Source: Cryptomeria japonica
Taxonomy: Eukaryota > Streptophyta > Pinopsida > Cupressales > Cupressaceae
DNA: 64,000 nt
Assembly: GCF_030272615.1 (NCBI RefSeq)
Contig: NC_081415.1
Span: 596,815,335 to 596,879,334 of the forward strand
Direction of reading: 5' to 3'
Within the stretch, counting starts at the first letter, position 1; each line of letters opens with the position of its first letter. Below, in pieces: positions 11,797-24,240 of the stretch. Under the pieces are notes generated by a model. It was not told the origin of the DNA, made no database searches, and saw only the letters and a list, made by a program, of their open reading frames with translations. Made by a program: the position numbers and the translations under genes.

Positions 11797-12771
11797 ATGG
11801 ACCCATCCAAAAGAAATAAGAAAACTAAATGGGAAGTGAAGTTAGACAAGAAGTCGATAACAATGAAATACCAATATCAAGGGCGGACTCTGGCTTCCAT
11901 GCTACAGGATGAAGTTTAGTGGGGATTGATATGGAGATTGGCCACATAGAACTGGAAGATATTGAGACTCAATTACAAGTTGAATCTCATGCATTAGAAG
12001 CCCCATATAGGAGGCAATCATTGAATCCCCAAGGACATCATTCAAGGATAGATCCAGGAGATGTCATTGTTCATATAGTCGCACCAGATTAGGATGTTGA
12101 AGGATCCTCTCAAGCTACCCCTAGATATCAAGTGTTTGTAGTAAGTTTGGGTAAATAGACCAAGTGGGGAGAGATGGCTACCTTGGTTGCTACAACATCT
12201 ACTATCCAATCAAGGATGGAGAAGGAATACAAGACTAAGGAAGAAGTTAAGGCATGATTGAGGAAGTACAAACAATTGATTATGGAAATAGCCAAGCCTC
12301 TTAACTCCAGAACTGATGATGCATGGCCATCCACTTCATCACTCCCTCCTGGTGATATTAAATATATATATATGAAATGAAAAAGGTGGCTACATCAGTT
12401 AAAGCTTGGACGAATGACCAACTAGGAAAAGTAAAAACATTCTTGCAAAATACAATGGAGATAGAAGAAGAAGCCCATTTTAATGAAAATGCTCTTATAT
12501 ATTGTGTTACACAATGGGAACAATAACTACATCATCTTTCTAAAAAGTATAAGATTTTGAAGAAGATAAGAGAGTTGGAAGAGGATGTGATTACAAAGGA
12601 AGATCTAGTGGGAGGTGAGACCATTACCAACTTGCAATCATATATAGATATTTTAGATTTGAAGATGGAGATCATAGAGCAAGGTCATATCAAGGTAATC
12701 AAGGAACATCCTTTTCTTTTGAATACACTTGACCGGTATGGACAATTATTGACTACACTGTTGGGGTAGGA
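11797..12771 (+). pseudogene. Ruined ORF of a gypsy-like element, function unknown
   Basis: An ATG at about 11797 follows a splice-acceptor-like CTTCTTGCAG and opens a lysine-rich N-terminus (MDPSKRNKKTKWEV). The frame is soon broken by stops. A 70-codon open piece survives at 12557-12769, starting MKKIRELEEDVITKEDL, rich in Glu and Lys and helical in character. I do not recognise the family. Its place behind a long leader repeat and near a gypsy integrase suggests a gag-like protein, but that is inference only. Confidence 0.35.
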
Positions 12772-13873
12772 TGGTTGCAATCTCAAACTAAATGGTGTAG
12801 TACATCAAGAGACTGTACTCAACAAATAGGACTCTTATGTTTGAGATGATTTTGCATATACTGTTGAGTTCACTACAAAAACAATGAATAGGTACATGTA
12901 TGTAATATTCAAATGTTAGGAAGATAAAATACAAATAGATGAGATGGTTACCAAGGTGGAAGGTATAAAAGAGATACTTAGAGTATCCAAGTTTCAAATA
13001 GTTTATATTGTTGATCAACCTATTGCTTCTTTGGAATGCTTCATTAACAACTACCATAACTACGAGAAGAAGTAAATGATGAGCACGTAGTTATAAAGGG
13101 AAAATGCATGATAGATCACCACCCCCATCTTAACTAAGCTATCAACTAGAGTTGCATCTCCTACTTTCTTTTTGGGCATTATTTTTGTATTGTCCAAAAT
13201 ACTTGTTGGAGCACCGTTTTGGAAGTGGACATGGAGTGTCAGTTTAGTAGCACTTAACTAGAGTTTACAAGAAGCGACTTAGATATTGACTATGACTCCT
13301 CCCTTTTTGTAACCCTATTCTATAGGCACAATTCTTTCCTAGGATGTAGGGAAAAAATCTATAAATTGTGGAATTTGGGCCATTTTGAGGGTCCGTGAAT
13401 TGATGATTCAAGGCCATTTAGATAGAGAATTTAGTTTTATGCAATTTATTTCTCTTAAACTCTTGAAATATTTTCATTCATTTTATAAAGATTAAAACAA
13501 AAGCAGCTTATGGATTTCCTGATCTACAATACATGTTCTATGGGTTTTTGTTCTTCGTAGTTTGGTATCTTCTTTTATTTGAATCAGCAACTTGTTATTT
13601 CAAGCTTTATTGTTTTATGAATCATATTGCACATGTTAATGGTGTATGAGGATTAAATAGCAGAGTAATTATCTGATCTTGTGGTTGCTATTTCCGTTTA
13701 TTTGTGGGTTGTATGACTTTGTATGTTTGCTGGAACTTCCCCTTTGAATGCTGATTAAATGTTATTGATAATACCATCTCCTTGATACGTACAATTGTAG
13801 CAGTTGTTGAATGACCCAACACCATCGAGACCCAACTATAGAGACCTTGGAGTTTTCATTCTTCCAAGATTGA
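12772..13873. other. Spacer, likely LTR-derived
   Basis: No gene is supported. The 89-codon minus-strand frame at 12788-13057 is a shadow with no domain. The sequence from about 13300 to 13870 has the look of an old LTR (CTATTCTATAGGCAC, ATAAATTGTGGAATTTG) but matched ends were not found. Confidence 0.35.
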
Positions 13874-15424
13874 TTACTTTTCAAGAGAGGTGGTATACAT
13901 TTCATATTCTACCTGACTGTTGGTGAGTATGTCAAAACACCCATCAACATAATTATCTACTATCGGAGGATTATCATTGGTCTTAGCATCGAGTGTTGTG
14001 TTACCTTGATCTTCTTGATGTCCCTCAATCTGATTTTCATCCTTCTGACCATTGGAAATACCTTTCTTTTCTTCCCGGTTGAGAGGACTTGAAAGAATCT
14101 TTGTACAAAGGATCATTTACAATTATTTTTCTCCATATGTCCTCTATCTCCTTCCTCACCTCTTTTACTTTTCCAATCATTAATCTGTTTACTTTGTTCT
14201 TGCTTGTAAACTCTTTCTTGTTAGCCTCTTCAATGATTCTTTTGACTTCATCATGAGTGATATAGGTGCAAACATTTATTAGCTCTCTTTCTTTCATTTC
14301 CTTATTTGGTTTGCTAGTGGTTAGTATCCTTGCATAAATAAGGTTGTACAGATCCTTGGGGATGCTCTTCTCCGACTCAATCAATGTTTTGCTGAAATTG
14401 TACATTTTTAATACAATTGCTTCTTCTACCTTTCTCTGATCAACCTCATTCAATTCTCATAACAGACTCTAAAATTCTTCAAGTTTCCATCGACAATTAT
14501 CTCATCAATCAACTGATCTACTGACAATGAAGGAATAGATGTGGATTTTCCTTCCTGAACACCAGATTCAAGTGGATTTTTAACCTTTATTTGTTTTTGA
14601 GGTCTTCTAGTAGCATCAGGATCAGATTTTGATTTCTTGCTTTATTGGGCTCCACCAGACTGTGACTTCCTAACCACTCTGATAAATTCACCTTTCTTCT
14701 TCACCTTGTGTGCTTCCGGCTTAGATTATGTCTCAAAGGCCACTAGAGACACAACAACATAAGACCTCTTTGACTTCTCCTTTTTCTTCAATTCACCTTT
14801 CCCAGGTGGACTAGGTCTTGAAGATGGTGCCACTAGAGTAGGAGAAAACTTGGTCTCTTTTGGTTTGACCTTGGAGGGAACCGGATCAGCCTTAGGCTTC
14901 TTGGTTTCCTCATTGGATTCTTTTTGTGCGTGTTTTTCTCTTGCCTGCTTCACCTCCTCATGGGTGAATCCCATATGCAATTTCACCTCCTCAGCCATCT
15001 TTTTAACCTTTCTTTTACTAGCAGATGCAATGAACTGCATGTGCAACTTAAGATCCTTTTCCTTGAATGTTCCAAATCTTTCTTCCTTAGGATCCATCGG
15101 TTGACTCAATAAGTGTTGAGAGTATGCCTCAAGTTTGATAGAGTCAACTTCATACCCCATGGGAATCATCCACACTATCTTGGGCTCCACCACTTCCATT
15201 TGACATTGATCTTTGTCAACCATGATGCATATGGTTTGCTCATACTTCTCAACAATATCCTTAGGGATTCTCTCTTTGTTTTTCATTGCTTCTTGGAAAG
15301 ATTTGAAGTATCCCCAGAGAGAAGATATTCTCATTGTGGCATCACCTGTTCCCCACAATCCCTCTTTGATTTGCATTGCCACTGGTCTATCATAGGCCCA
15401 TTGGACCTTTCCTTTCACATCAAG
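13874..15424 (-). pseudogene. Unrecognised protein, C-terminal part (interrupted gene)
   Basis: Reading leftwards from 15424, an open stretch to 14726 gives LDVKGKVQWAYDRPVAMQ, a Trp/Tyr-rich globular part, then KEKDLKLHMQF and a Lys/Glu/Pro-rich tail. After stops the same style of protein continues in the 138-codon frame 14453-14037 (NEVDQRKVEEAIVLKMYNF, then many Lys/Glu helices) and fades by 13870. The first 12 codons of the apparent ORF lie in copia LTR sequence and do not belong. The N-terminal part appears to be at 31315-31795. I do not recognise the family. It could be a retroelement protein or an orphan host gene. Confidence 0.5.
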
Positions 15425-16622
15425 TGTTGACAATATGAAGGAATTGATTATGTGTTGCATTTATGTTTGTCATTTATGTCAACACTAGCTATTATGATTG
15501 GTTACCGGTAGAAGAACTAGTGTTACCAGCATAAGGGACTATTAGTTGGATACTACAAACATGTTTGGATCAATGGAATATGTTTGGTTTGATATTTATG
15601 GAGTATGTTTTGGTCAGTTGGTATTGACTTGATAATCGGATGCTATCATACACTCTAGTATGCGTATACCTCTAAGGGTTTAAGGTTTTACTGACCAAGC
15701 TTTCACTGAGAATCTTTGACATGATGCATAAGTGGTGTTGGTGCAGCTTCTAGATGGAATTCTGGATGCAGAAGGCGATCTTTGTTCATGCCTTGACTAA
15801 TTGGAGACATCGCTTTGGCATGGTGAATCTATTTCAGTCTAGGTTATGGACCGGTATCATGTTACGTGTTCTCTACATGTTACTGGGATGATTTATGGAT
15901 TGGTTAATTTTGTTTTGGTCTAAAGACAACATGGTATATCATTGTAATATGGATGTATGTAATGATCTTATTGTAATATATTTTGAGTGGCCGACCTAAT
16001 TGGTTTAGGCCTTAGGGTTTATATAAATTAATGTAAGATCTCATTCTAGATCATGGTGGTAATGGTCATGGAATGAAATATCATATGCGAAGGATATTTG
16101 GTCGATCATAGGTGATCGGATTAGGTTTATGTAAGAGGTCAAAGGCCTCTAGTATTGAGCTTAACCATGACTATAATTAGGCATGGTAGATGCTATCATT
16201 GGAAGTTCATTCTTATCGATTATTGTCCAATTATATTGAGGTGGTTATAACCTCTCTGTAGTCAGTGAGACTCCTTTGTAATGAGCAGTATGCTCTAGGC
16301 AGTGTGCCCCTTGCATGTGCAGTCCCCTTATTATATCACATACTTTTTGCAAAAGTATTATCTGATTGTGGGTAGGCTTCCCACCGTGGTTTTTCCCTTT
16401 ACTGGGTTTTCCACATACAAATCATATTGTTATGTGGTATGTTTACATTGTGTTGATTCTCTGCTTCATTCTTAAGTTTTATTGCTTACCAATATCTGTT
16501 TCTACTATTTTGTTATTTAATGTTTATGTGCTCTGGTTAAAAGTTATAAAGTGGTTTGATTAATATAATCTCTTGACAACTGATTCACCCCCCCTTTCCG
16601 TTGTCCACCAATTATTATAATA
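15425..16622 (+). repeat. 5' LTR of family A copia
   Basis: It starts TGTTGACAATATGAAGGAATTG. Its final bases have decayed to TTATAAT, where other copies end TCTAACA. A TATA box (TTTATATAAATTAATG, about 16018-16033) is followed by GTAAGATCTCATT. The copy at 21244 is its partner. The LTR start fuses to the minus-strand gene at 15424. Confidence 0.9.
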
Positions 16623-16624
16623 AT

Positions 16625-16636
16625 TGGTATCAGACT
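16625..16636 (+). other. Primer-binding site (tRNA-iMet type)
   Basis: TGGTATCAGACT lies two bases after the LTR and corresponds to the plant copia consensus TGGTATCAGAGC with one or two changes. It sets the start of the internal region. Confidence 0.85.
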
Positions 16637-16680
16637 TTTGGTCCTCTTTTGCAGAAGCTTAACTGCTTGAGGTAGATCCT

Positions 16681-17664
16681 ATGGCAACTAATAATTCAAA
16701 TTCACTGATAACTATTTTTAGAAGAGAAATCCCTGAGCTTGATGGAACAAACTATGGGATATGGAAAATCCAAATGGAGACTCATCTTAGATGTCTTGGC
16801 AAGGATATTTGGGAAATCACTGAGAAAGGATATACACCTTATGAGCATCTGGAAATCTCGCTCGAACAGACTTGGACAATAATATTGAAAATGATTGCAG
16901 AGTAAAAGAAGCCCTCTTGTGTGCACTCACTAATCACCAAATCATGGGATTGACTGATAAATCATTTGTAAAGGTTATGTGGGATAAATTGCAATCTCTG
17001 AATGAAGGTGACCCTACTACCAAAATTGCTAAAATTGATTGTTACCGAGTAAGATATGATAACTTGAAGATGGAAGATAATGAAAGAATTAATACATTTA
17101 TGGAAAGAGTAAATGAGATTGTCATGGGAATTCAATGTTGTGGAGGATCTCTGAGTGAAGATGAAATAGTTTCTAAAGTTTTGAGAGCCCTACCACCGGC
17201 TTACAAGATGAAGGCTACTGCAATTAATGAATTAAGAACAATGACAAACACTTAAGTTAATAGAGACATTCTGATTGGGAAATTATCTTCTTTTGAGCTT
17301 GAAGAATTTGGACCCTCTGGAGCAGACTTTCTGGAGCTACAAAGTCTGAACCTTCTTTTCATGCATCATCATCTACCAACAAAAGTGATTGGAAAGCCCT
17401 ATATGAAAAAGAATTGGAAGATATGAGGAAAGAGAATGAATAATTTGAGCAACTTGAAGCCCTATTTTCTAGAAGAGTACCTAAAGGACCGACATGAAGT
17501 AAGTATGAAGGAAAAGCACCTTTTAAATGTTTTGCATATAATAAGATTGGTCATTTTGCATCTAGATGTCCTGAAAGGAGTGCAAGATTTGAAGAAAGAG
17601 TTAAGAAATCATTTAAGCCTAATCTAAACAAATATAGATTCAAGAATAAAAACTATGCTACATA
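16681..17664 (+). pseudogene. Copia Gag (family A)
   Basis: Gag packages the element RNA. The ATG at 16681 gives a protein with LDGTNYGIWKIQMETHL, the usual start of plant copia Gag (UBN2 type), and WDKLQSLNEGD, CYRVRYDNLKMEDNERI and VLRALPPAYKMK further on. A frame shift lies near 16880-16900, a stop near 17255 and further shifts after that. The zinc knuckle near 17530 reads CFAYNKIGHFASRC, so the second cysteine has become tyrosine. No full-length Gag could be made. Confidence 0.9.
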
Positions 17665-19032
17665 GTGGATGAGGAAGGGGTAAGTGATGACTCAGAGGTT
17701 GAACCGGTAGGAGACTCTGCTAGTGGATCTGATAGTGGAAAGGAATGGGTGTTCTATTCTTTAAAGGTAGATGAACCAGAACCAGTTATCAAGAATGAAG
17801 AAAAGGCCCTGGCAGCAAAAGTTGAAGACAAGGATGAATGGGTAATTTATAGTGGATGCTCACATTATATGACTGGAGATAAAAGAAAATTTATGTCCCT
17901 ACAAGAATACAATGGTGGTCAAGTCAGATTTGGGGATGACAAAGCATGTATGATCAAAGGTAGAGGTATTATTTCTCTGGATGGTAAGCATAATACTGAT
18001 AATGTCTACTATGTAGAAGGTTTAAAGTATAATCTTTTAAGTGTTGGTCAATTGGTAGATAAGGGATTCCAACTTTAGTTCAAAGATGGAAAATGCAAAA
18101 TCATTAAAAAAACTGGTTTGGAGATTGCAACCTGTACTCAGACTGGAGGTAATATCTTTCACTTGAACACCGGTGATAATACATGTTTGATTTCTCATAT
18201 TGGTGAGAGTTAGTAATGGCATAAGAGGTTGTGTCATGTTAATTTTGATTGTATTGTTAAGATCAGTTCAACAAAGGCAGTTAGAGATATACCTAAGATT
18301 ATAAAGCCTCATAATCTGGTATGTAAGGAATGTCAACTGGGAAAGCAAGTTACAACTTATTTTAAGATCATACATGATAAATCTAATGATGTGATTTATT
18401 TGATTCATACTGACTTATGTGGTCCAACACAGATCAGAAGCTTTCAAGGTGATAGGTACTTCATTCTAATAATTGATGATTATTCTAGAATGATGTGGGT
18501 GACTTTTCTAAGGGAGAAGTCCAAAGCTTTTGGGAAATTCAAGATCTTTAAAGCAAAGGTGGAAATAGAAACTAGATTGAAAATCAAATGTCTGAGATCA
18601 AATCAAGGTGATGAGTTCACATCTCATGAATTGAGTAGTTTTTGTGAGATAAATGTAATTAGGAGACAATTATCTACACCCCAGACTCCTCAATAGAATG
18701 GAGTAGTGGAAAGGAAGAATATAAACATTTTGCATGCAGCAAGAACCATAATGATGGAATCCAAATTGCCTCACATCTACTGGAGAGAAGTAGTGAGTAC
18801 AATAGTCTACACAGTCAATAGAGTTCATATCAAAGGTGAAACCAGTAAGACTCCTTACGAATTATGGTTTGGACATACACCTACTCTTAAATATCTCAAA
18901 ATTTCTAGAAGTAAATGTTATATCAAAAGGGATGATTCAATTGGGAAGTTTGATCCTAGATGTGATGAAGGGATATTTCTTGGATATTCAATTCAGAGAA
19001 AAGCATATAGATGTTATAACAAAATATTGTAG
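17665..19032 (+). pseudogene. Copia protease and integrase (family A)
   Basis: The protease motif at about 17845 reads WVIYSGCSHYMTG, where DSG is expected, so the catalytic Asp is lost. FGDDKACMIKGRG and NLLSVGQLVDKG follow. Stops lie near 18078 and 18213. The zinc-binding block WHKRLCHVNF and VCKECQLGKQ is near 18220-18350. The integrase core has HTDLCGPTQIRSFQGD (first Asp), LRSNQGDEF (the second Asp position is Asn), a stop at 18696 in the PQQNG block, then VVERKN with its Glu. WFGHTPTLKYLKI and the FLGYS block end at 19032. It is inactive by several independent lesions. Confidence 0.92.
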
Positions 19033-19039
19033 GTAAATT

Positions 19040-20884
19040 ATGGAGAGCGCAAATGTGAAAGTGGATGAGCAATATAGAGATCAATCTATATCATATGACA
19101 GAGAACCGACAGTGGAAGTGCTCATAACTGATCCGGTAATGCCTCAACTGGTAGAAGACACTGAGACAATTACACCTATACAATCAGAAAATTCAACTGT
19201 GACTGATGATCAAAACATAGAACCTGAAGTTCAACAAACACCAAGGTATGTAAGATTAAATCATTCTGAAGATCAAATCATTGGAGATGAGAACAAGGGT
19301 GTTATGACAAGAAGAACACTGGCAAATGAAGAGGTATGTCTTATTTCTCAAATTGAACCAACATCTGTTATTGAAGCTTGTAAAGATAAATACTGGTTAA
19401 AGGCCATGGAAGATGAATTAGATTAGATAGAGAAGAATAAGACTTGAACTTTAGTTCCCCGACCTAAAAATAAGAATGCTATTGGAACTAAATGGGTTTT
19501 TAGAAATAATCTAAATGAGGATGGTCAAGTTATAAGAAATAAGGCTAGACTGGTTTGTAAAGGATATTCACAAATGGAAGGAATTGATTATGGTGAGACA
19601 TTTGCACCTGTAGCTAGAGTTGAAGCTATTAGACTACTTCTTGCCTATGCAACATACAAGAACTATAAGGTCTATCAAATGGATGTTCAATGTGCATTTT
19701 TGAATGGTGAACTTGGGGAAGAAGTATACATTGAGCATCCTAATGGATTTTCACTGACATATGACAAAGATATGGTTTGCAGGTTAAGGAAAGCATTATA
19801 TGGATTGAAACAAGCTCCTAGAGCATGGTATGCAAGGTTGGATAAATATCTTTTGAAGCTTGGTTTTACTAAGGGAAGTGCTAACAGTAATTTATATTAC
19901 AAGATCACTAATGATGATATTTTGATTATTGAAGTATTTGTTGATGATATCATATTTGGAGGTGAAGATAAATTGTGCATGGAATTCTTTAATAATATGA
20001 AGAATACATTTGAAATGTCTATGTTTGGTGAAATGATATTTTTTTTAGGTTTGTAGATTACTCAAACTGACAAAGGCATTTTTATCTATCAAACTAAGTA
20101 TCTAAGGGAATTGTTGAAGAAGTTTGGTATGGATAATTCCAAACCAGTAAGTACTCCTATGGTGACAAGTGAGAAATTATCTATCAAAGACACATGAACA
20201 CCAGTAAATTTGACAAGGTATAAGTCTATGATTGGTGGCTTGTTATATCTAACTCAGACTAGATCAGATATTATGAATGCAGTAAGCATTATTTCAAGAT
20301 ATCAAAGTAATCCTAAAGAAAATCATGAATGTGCAGTAAAGAGGATATTTTGATATTTGCAAGGAACAACAAAACATGGCTTATGGTACCGTAGAGATGA
20401 TAACTTCACTTTATGTGAATATACAAGTGCAGATTGGGCAGGAGATACTGATGAAAGGAAGAGAACTTTTGGTGGAGCTTTCTTTCTTGGAAATAAATTG
20501 GTTTCATGGATCAACAAAAAATAATCATACATTTCTTTATCTATTGTAGAATCTAAATATGTTGCAGCAACAACTAATTGCACTCAAGTCTTGTGGCTGA
20601 AGTACATGTTGAAGGATATCAAGGTAAATTGCAATGAACTGATAGTTATCTATTGTGATAACTTTGAAGCTATTGACATGTCTAAGAATCTGGTATTTCA
20701 CTCTAAGACTAGGAAAATTTCAATAAAATATAACTTTCTAAAAGAAAAGGTGGAAGAAAAGGAAGTCAAATTGGTTTATGTGAACACTAAAGAGCAGATT
20801 GCAAATATATTCACTAAACCGTTGTCTAAGGAATCATTTAAATATTTGAGAGATAGGTTAGGGGTATCTACCCCTCCGAAATAA
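19040..20884 (+). pseudogene. Copia reverse transcriptase and RNase H (family A)
   Basis: The linker starts at 19040. After stops near 19427 and 19447 comes the reverse transcriptase: [44 protein letters not shown] (first Asp), [12 protein letters not shown] and FVDDIIFGG (the catalytic pair, intact). A stop follows at 20056. RNase H continues from about 20220 with LLYLTQTRSDIMNA, then a stop in place of Trp before YLQGTT, ADWAGD, a stop in KKQ, and the tail KEQIANIFTKPLSKE, ending at 20884. Most stops are one C-to-T or G-to-A step from Gln or Trp codons. Confidence 0.93.
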
Positions 20885-21243
20885 ACTTAATTGACTAAGC
20901 AGAGCATCGATCTGGTATGCATCATCAACTTTATCCTTTTATCCGGATTGATGTAGTGGTGCTACTAATCAGGGGGAGTAGTCGACTTTGAGATTCACAG
21001 GATTTTGATATCTATTTCATATCTTTGGCATTGATGTCAAAGGGGCAGAGTTATACGTGAAAAATAATGTCATTATATGTCATATGGGAGAGTGATTCAG
21101 ATCCGTTTTAGATTGGACAACACTCCTCAGGGGGAGTTGCATTTTTCATTGTTATATCTTCTATGAGAAATTTTTGGCACTTCTTGACACTTAGATGTTT
21201 TCTTTTTCACATCTAGTGTTGCCATCAATGCCAAAGGGGACGT
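20885..21243 (+). other. 3' untranslated region and polypurine tracts of family A copia
   Basis: Several purine runs occur (CAGGGGGAGTAG near 20975, AAAGGGGCAGAG near 21040, CAGGGGGAGTTG near 21128). The last, CCAAAGGGGACGT at about 21230-21243, abuts the 3' LTR. The spacing resembles 6482-6847 and 29882-30246, so multiple purine tracts are a shared trait of both families. Confidence 0.7.
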
Positions 21244-22258
21244 TGTTGGCAATATGAAGGAATTGATTATGTGTTGCATTGATGTTTATCATTGATGTCA
21301 ACACTAGTTGTTATTATCGGTTACCGACAGATAGATTTTCATTACCGGTAGAAGAACTAGTGTTACTGATAGAAGGGACTACCAGTTGGATACTACCAAC
21401 ATGTTTGGATCAATGGAATATGTTTGGTTTGATTTTTCTGGAGTATGTTTTGGTTAGTTGGTATTGAATTGATGATCAGATGATATCATACACTCTAGTA
21501 AGCCTATACCGGTGAGGGTTTAAGGCTTTACCAGTAGAGCTTTCACTGAGAATCTTTGAGAGGATGCATAAGTGGTGTTGGTGCAGCTTCTAGATGGAGT
21601 TAAGGATGCAGAATGTGATCTTTGTTAGTACCTCAACTGATTGGAGACATTTTTTTGGCATGGTGAATCTATTTGGGTCCAGCTTATGGACCGGTATCAT
21701 GTTACATGTTCTCTACACATTACTGGGACGATTTATGGATTGGTTAATGTTGTTTTGGTCTAAAGCCGACATGGTATATCATTGTAATATGGATGTATGT
21801 AATGATCTTATTGTAATATCTTTTAGGTGGCCGAACTAATTGGTTTAGGCCTTAGGGTTTGTATAAATTGATGTAAGATCTCATTGTAGATCATGGTGGT
21901 AATGGGCATAGAATGAAATATCATATGCAAAGGAGATTTGGCCGATCATAGTTGATCAGATTGGGTTTATGTAAGAGGTCAAAGGCCTTTGGTATTGAGC
22001 TTAACTAGGACTATAATCAAGCATGGTAGATGCTATCATTGGCAGTTCATTGTTCTGGATTGTTGTCCAATTATATTCAGGTGGTTATAACCTCTCTATA
22101 GTAAGTGAGTCTCCTTTGTAATGAGTAGTATGCTCTAGGCAGTGTGCCTCCCTATAGGCCTAGGCCCCTTGTTGTATCACATACTTTCTGCAGAAGTATT
22201 ATCTAACTATGGGTAGGCTTCCCACCATTGTTTTTCTCTTTATCGGGTTTTCCACGTA

Positions 22259-22263
22259 CAAAT
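22259..22263. other. Target-site duplication CAAAT (left copy; right copy 23331-23335)
   Basis: CAAAT occurs immediately before the solo LTR and again at 23331-23335 immediately after it. The undisrupted LTR at 15425-16622 has a single CAAAT at the same place. This proves insertion by integrase after family A had inserted. Confidence 0.96.
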
Positions 22264-23330
22264 TGTTAGGACCGGGAGGCAACTGAGAGGGGGGGTGAAT
22301 CAGTTGTCTATTAATTTCAACCCAAATATAACTTAATCGAACTTGATGCATAATACAGGTAAACCAGACCTAATGTTGGTTGACAGTTTAACAGTTAATA
22401 ACAGTACCGGTAAAGTTTAATGCATGAAACAGAAAGACAAATAACATCCACAACACATAGCACAAATATTTGTACATGGAAACACTGTAAGGGGAAAAAC
22501 ACAGTGGGAAACCTTACCCACAATCAGATGATACTACTGCAGATAGTATGTGTGTACAAATGGGGTCTGCACATGTAGAAAGGCCAACTGCCTAGAGCTC
22601 ACTCCTCACTCACAAAATGAGAGTCACACTGACTACAATTGGATGGTTAATTCCATTGATAATGTACTACTCAAAATAGCATCTTCATATGCTAGATTCA
22701 GTACCGGTTAAGCTCTGATTGTCTTCTTCATACCTTCCTTTTATCTTCAAATGATGTCTGCGTAAGTAGCTCTTCTTATATTCACATATACTTTATTACA
22801 ATCCTTTTCCACACCTTCTACATAATCTCATAAATGAGATCTTACACATATACCAAAACCTAAGACCAAATGTGTAGGTTGGCTTACTAAGAATATTACA
22901 ATTAAATCAGTTACAAATGAATCAATACTCGATGCATCATGTCCGCTTAATGCATTTTCAATAATAACCAATCAATAAATCATCTCCATAACATGTTGTG
23001 CTGATCTGGAATAGATAATGCCTGCTGGTCCATAACCTAGACCTATTTGCCAGTTACAACAAATATGCAAACTTAATTAGACCAATACCCAAATCACCAA
23101 AACCAAGTGTCCAAACCATGTCTTTGACATAACCAAGTAATCTTCAGATGATAACAAATCATCCTCAGTGTCGATGAACAATATAACCTGCCGGTGAACC
23201 AAATACTAGTGACTGTGCATAAGTCATTGAACATGCCAGTGAACATAACCAAAGATCTCCAGTGTTGATAAGTGTTGACAAGTGTTGACATCAATAACAA
23301 AACCAATACAACACATCCATAATACCAACA
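22264..23330 (-). repeat. Solo LTR of family B copia, reversed and nested
   Basis: On the plus strand it starts TGTTAGGACCGGGAGGCAAC and ends AATACCAACA, the reverse complement of the family B LTR ends (TGTTGGTATT...GGACCTAACA). It is 1067 bp against 1063 and 1068 bp for the two LTRs of the neighbouring family B element. No internal sequence remains, so the element was reduced to one LTR by recombination between its LTRs. Confidence 0.96.
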
Positions 23331-23535
23331 CAAATCATGGTGTTATGTGGTATGGTTGCATTGTGTTTATACTCTACTTCATTCTTAAGTTTTATTGCTT
23401 ACCGGTATCTATTTCTTCTATTTCGATATTTAATGTTTATGTGCTCTGGTTTAAGGTTATAAAGTGGTTTAATTAATATAATCTATTGACAACTGATTCA
23501 CGCCCCCTCTCAGTTGTCCATTGGTTATTCTAACA

Positions 23536-23569
23536 TGAGGTATCTCATTCGAGGTATCTTATTCTTGGT
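23536..23569. other. Junction filler between the two copia blocks
   Basis: Thirty-four bases that belong to neither element hold an imperfect direct repeat, GAGGTATCTCATTC / GAGGTATCTTATTC. They join the end of the family A LTR to a family B sequence truncated in its reverse transcriptase region. This is what end-joining repair with templated filler would leave. Confidence 0.55.
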
Positions 23570-24240
23570 ACAAGTCTATGATACGAGGTTTACTTTATTT
23601 GACACAAACAAGACCTAATATTATGAATGCAGTATGTATTGTTTCAATATTTCAGAGTAATCCTAAGGAAAATCATGAATCAGAAGTAAAAAAGATTTTA
23701 TGGTATCTACAAGGCACAACAAATCTTGGTTTATGGTATCCTAGAGATGAAAACTTTGACTTATGTGCATACACCGATGCAAATTGGGTAGGAGATGTAG
23801 ATGATAGAAAAAGCACCACCGGTGGAGCATTCTTTCTTGGTAGCAGACTAATTTCATGGTTGAGCAAGAAACAATGTTGCACATCTTTATCAACAATAGA
23901 ATCAGAATATGTTGCAGCAACAACTAATTGTACACAGGTATTATGGATTAAGCAAATGTTGAAGGACATAAAGGTAAAATGCAAGGAACCCATAATCATT
24001 TACTGTGATAATATGGTAGCAATCAATATATCAAAGAATCTGGTATTTCACTCAAAAACTAAACATGTTTCTATCAAATTAAATTTTTTTAAAGAGAATG
24101 TTGAAGCAAAAGAAGTGAAATTGGTTAATGTGAATACTAAAGAGTAGATTGCAGATATCTTTACTAAACATTTGCCTAAGGAAACTTTTGAATATCTTAG
24201 GGAGCAGCATGGAGTTATACCCTCACCAATAGAAACTTAG
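23570..24240 (+). pseudogene. Truncated family B copia: end of reverse transcriptase and RNase H
   Basis: It begins in YKSMI(R)GLLYLTQTRP, runs through YLQGTTNLGLWYPRDENF, TDANWVGD, KSTTGGAFFLGS, LISWLSKKQ and STIESEYVAATTN, has a stop in KEQ near 24147, and ends at about 24240. It matches 29211-29881 closely. Everything 5' of this point is missing. Its 3' LTR (24613-25675) is at the same time the 5' LTR of the next copy, so the two copies share an LTR. Confidence 0.93.

Larger units (their letters stand above)
15425..23535 (+). mobile_element. Full-length, inactive Ty1/copia element (family A) with a nested solo LTR
   Basis: The order is 5' LTR, iMet-type primer site, gag, protease, integrase, reverse transcriptase, RNase H, polypurine tract, 3' LTR. 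Integrase before reverse transcriptase defines copia. Removing the nested LTR at 22264-23335 leaves about 7.0 kb. Many stops and frame breaks make it inactive. The flanks TCAAG (15420-15424) and TGAGG (23536-23540) do not match, so a target duplication cannot be shown, which fits a later rearrangement at the right edge. Confidence 0.92.
21244..23535 (+). repeat. 3' LTR of family A copia, split by an insertion
   Basis: It starts TGTTGGCAATATGAAGG and ends GGTTATTCTAACA. The two parts 21244-22263 and 23336-23535 (about 1220 bp together) line up with the uninterrupted LTR at 15425-16622, where ACAAATCATATTGTTATG is the unoccupied counterpart of the insertion point. Confidence 0.92.

Noticed and set aside
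14850-15430. Plus-strand frames of 60-105 codons
   Set aside because: They mirror the longer minus-strand protein and have shadow-type composition.
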